Source: a delta proteobacterium MLS_D (GTDB lineage: Bacteria; Desulfobacterota; Syntrophia; Syntrophales; UBA2210). From it: a stretch of DNA of 64,000 nt. The notes below the pieces were generated by a model. That model saw nothing but the letters and a program-made list of their open reading frames with translations, was not told the origin of the DNA and did no database searches. The stretch covers positions 1-64,000 of the forward strand of contig LQBH01000001.1 of NCBI GenBank assembly GCA_002030015.1, in the 5' to 3' direction. Within the stretch, counting starts at the first letter, position 1. Each line of letters opens with the position of its first letter. A program made the translations under genes and the position numbers. Below, one piece after another: positions 61,837 through 64,000 of this stretch.

Positions 61837-63047
61837 AACAGGAAGTCAAAAAAGTAGTACTTGCTTATTCGGGTGGTCTCGATACGTCGGTCATCGTGCG
61901 GTGGCTCATTGATGTGTTCGGATGCGAGGTCATTGCTTTCGCCGCCGATGTCGGTCAGAAAGAAGAACTGAAAGGACTGAAAAAAAAGGCCGTTGATACG
62001 GGGGCAAGCACTGTATATATCGAAGACCTGAAGGAAGAATTCGTTCGGGATTTTGTTTTTCCGGCTCTCAGGGCAAACGCCGTTTACGAAGGGACCTATC
62101 TTTTAGGGACTTCGCTGGCCCGTCCCCTTATCGCGAAACGGCAGATTGAAATCGCCGCGTCTGAGGGAGCTGATGCCGTCTGTCACGGAGCTACGGGTAA
62201 AGGGAACGATCAGGTCAGGTTCGAGATGACCTATCTGGCATTGAATCCCACTATACACATCATTTCACCCTGGAAGGATGACCGGTGGACGCTCCGTTCA
62301 CGGGAGGCCATGATTGATTACGCGGCCAAACACAACATCCCCGTTAACATCACGAAGAAAAAACCGTACAGCGAGGACAGGAACCTGTTGCATATTTCCC
62401 ATGAGGGCGGCGTGCTGGAAGATCTCTGGGCCGAAGCTCCCGAGGACTTTTTCGTTCTCACCGAATCACCGATGAAAGCGCCCGACACGCCTACGTACGT
62501 GGAGATCGATTTCAATGAGGGGAATCCCGTGGCACTGGACGGCGAGAAACTCAGCCCGGCGGAACTCCTCGACACGATGAACCGCATCGCCGGAGCCAAC
62601 GGTGTCGGCCGGGTCGACATGGTGGAAAACCGCTTCGTGGGAATGAAATCCCGGGGCGTGTATGAAACGCCCGGAGGCACTGTTCTCTGGAGGGCCCACC
62701 GGGCCATGGAGTCCATCACCATGGATCGGGAAGTGATGCAGATCAGGGATTCGATTGCACCGAAATACGCACAACTCGTGTACAACGGGTTCTGGTACGC
62801 GCCGGAACGGGAACTGTTGCAGACTCTCGTGGATGAATCTCAGAAAAACGTGACGGGCACCGTCCGCGTGAGGTTATACAAGGGGAATTGCGATCCCGTC
62901 GGCCTGAAATCACCCTATTCTCTGTACAGCGAACAGTTTGCCACTTTCGGGGAGGACGAGGTCTACGATCAGAAGGATGCAACGGGTTTTATCCGGCTCA
63001 ATGCTCTCAGAATGCGGATAAGGACGCTTAACCGGGACAGGCGGTAA
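61833..63047 (+). CDS. argG: Argininosuccinate synthase ArgG
   Basis: ArgG joins citrulline and aspartate with ATP. The 404-residue protein has the PP-loop [68 protein letters not shown] and [15 protein letters not shown], all typical of the bacterial type I enzyme. It overlaps argF by 4 bp; argH follows after 52 bp. Confidence 0.97.
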   Translation: MKQEVKKVVLAYSGGLDTSVIVRWLIDVFGCEVIAFAADVGQKEELKGLKKKAVDTGASTVYIEDLKEEFVRDFVFPALRANAVYEGTYLLGTSLARPLIAKRQIEIAASEGADAVCHGATGKGNDQVRFEMTYLALNPTIHIISPWKDDRWTLRSREAMIDYAAKHNIPVNITKKKPYSEDRNLLHISHEGGVLEDLWAEAPEDFFVLTESPMKAPDTPTYVEIDFNEGNPVALDGEKLSPAELLDTMNRIAGANGVGRVDMVENRFVGMKSRGVYETPGGTVLWRAHRAMESITMDREVMQIRDSIAPKYAQLVYNGFWYAPERELLQTLVDESQKNVTGTVRVRLYKGNCDPVGLKSPYSLYSEQFATFGEDEVYDQKDATGFIRLNALRMRIRTLNRDRR

Positions 63048-63099
63048 TAGAGGCGGTTTACCGCACTGTCTTTTACAGGAACATGAACGGATCGTGATC

Positions 63100-64000
63100 A
63101 TGACGGGTACGAAACTCTGGAGCGGGCGATTCAAGGAAGCAACCGATGCCCGGGTCGAAGAATTTACGGCGTCGATTCACTTCGATCGGCGTCTCTACCG
63201 GTATGATATCGAGGGAAGCATCGCGCATGCCACGATGCTGGCGCGGCAGGGCGTTATCAGCGACGACGAATGTGCTTCAATAGTCTCCGGACTCAGGGCT
63301 ATTCAAGACGAGATAGAACAGGGCGTATTCGTTTTTCACCCGGAACAGGAAGACATTCACATGGCGATCGAGGCGGCACTGATCAGCCGCATCGGCGATG
63401 CCGGGGAAAAACTTCACACGGGCCGCAGCAGGAACGACCAGATCGCGCTGGACCTTCGGCTGTATCTGCGCGATGAAATCACCGGCGTCATAGACCGCAT
63501 CGGCCGGTTGAAACAGGTTCTTCTGCGACGGGCCAGGGAAGAGGTCGACACGATATTGCCCGGATATACGCATCTGCAAAAGGCCCAGCCCGTGAGACTG
63601 TCCCATTATCTGCTGGCGTACCGGGAGATGTTTGACCGGGACGAGGAGCGTCTCAGATCGTGTTTCGAAAGAGTCAACGTCATGCCCCTGGGATCGGCTG
63701 CGCTGGCGGGAACGAGCATACCAATCGACCGGGCCTTTGTGGCTGAATTACTTGGGTTTCCGCGTTTGTCCGCGAACAGTATGGACGCGGTTGCCGACCG
63801 CGACGGGCCGGCGGAATTCATTTTTGCCGCCGCCCTCACGATGGCTCATCTGAGCCGTTTTTGCGAGGATTTGATACTCTGGTCCACCGACCATTTCGGG
63901 TTCGTGGAAATGGCGGATTCCTTTACCACGGGAAGCAGCATCATGCCTCAGAAAAAAAATCCCGACGTGGCGGAACTGTTGCGGGGAAAGACCGGGCGCG
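63100..64000 (+). CDS. argH: Argininosuccinate lyase ArgH, 3' end cut by window
   Basis: ArgH splits argininosuccinate to arginine and fumarate, the last step. The first 300 codons are seen of a family of about 460. They include LWSGRF near the start, [60 protein letters not shown] and the catalytic-loop [20 protein letters not shown], the fumarase/aspartase superfamily signature. The gene runs past the window end in frame. Confidence 0.96.
   Translation, partial: MTGTKLWSGRFKEATDARVEEFTASIHFDRRLYRYDIEGSIAHATMLARQGVISDDECASIVSGLRAIQDEIEQGVFVFHPEQEDIHMAIEAALISRIGDAGEKLHTGRSRNDQIALDLRLYLRDEITGVIDRIGRLKQVLLRRAREEVDTILPGYTHLQKAQPVRLSHYLLAYREMFDRDEERLRSCFERVNVMPLGSAALAGTSIPIDRAFVAELLGFPRLSANSMDAVADRDGPAEFIFAAALTMAHLSRFCEDLILWSTDHFGFVEMADSFTTGSSIMPQKKNPDVAELLRGKTGR

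Overview
This window is a piece of a bacterial chromosome that looks like an anaerobe of the Desulfobacterota (former Deltaproteobacteria). The support is gene order and content, not a database match. It carries a complete mraZ-to-ftsZ division and cell wall cluster with a PASTA-tailed FtsI, a trpS-scpA-scpB-rluB block, an xerC-hslV-hslU-argBDFGH block, a selB-fdhD pair (selenocysteine and formate dehydrogenase use), and an oxygen-independent sulfatase maturase. Codon use is GC-rich and even. No CRISPR array, rRNA, prophage or intact insertion sequence was seen.

Layout. (1) 1-3582, minus strand: selB-fdhD-yhaM, overlapping by 4 bp at each junction. (2) 3857-22562, plus strand: ruvX and mltG, then a strong promoter and a three-copy MraZ operator leading into mraZ, rsmH, ftsL, ftsI, murE, murF, mraY, murD, ftsW, murG, murC, murB, ftsQ, ftsA and ftsZ, ended by a terminator at 22681. 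Most junctions are ATGA-type overlaps. A 25-codon frame bridges murC to murB, and no ddl is present. (3) 22754-26749, minus strand: an MgtC/DUF4010 membrane protein, an alpha/beta hydrolase, RNase HI and a DUF169 protein with a perfect palindrome upstream. (4) 26750-27345: a gap of about 600 bp with a duplicated insertion-sequence-end-like motif, a promoter with a dyad between its -35 and -10, and a long structured leader.

(5) 27346-36183, plus strand: an orphan branched-chain-type binding protein, then an unusual block: an FGGY sugar kinase fused to a D-2-hydroxyacid dehydrogenase, a class II aldolase, a Tat-exported Cys-type sulfatase, its radical SAM maturase with a SEC-C tail, and a VTT-domain membrane protein. 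This is the most promising candidate for an undescribed catabolic system. (6) 36355-39445, minus strand: tRNA-Glu and tRNA-Lys genes with promoters, around a Ski2-like helicase and a small lysine-rich protein. (7) 39604-47402, plus strand: a sugar isomerase-like TIM barrel, an OppBC-type permease pair with no other ABC parts, TatD, an unrecognised 335-residue protein, OFA and SatP carboxylate transporters, and a nitronate monooxygenase-like protein.

(8) 47461-51069: trpS-scpA-scpB-rluB, then a separately transcribed HU/IHF-type gene. (9) 51297-64000: a four-PAS HD-GYP phosphodiesterase, miaB, a bifunctional nuclease-type protein, a small protein coupled to xerC, hslV, hslU and the arginine genes argB, argD, argF, argG and argH (argH is cut by the window end).

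All calls come from reading the sequence, with no searches run. Starts were chosen by ribosome-binding-site spacing, overlap with the gene before, and the usual N-terminus of the family.
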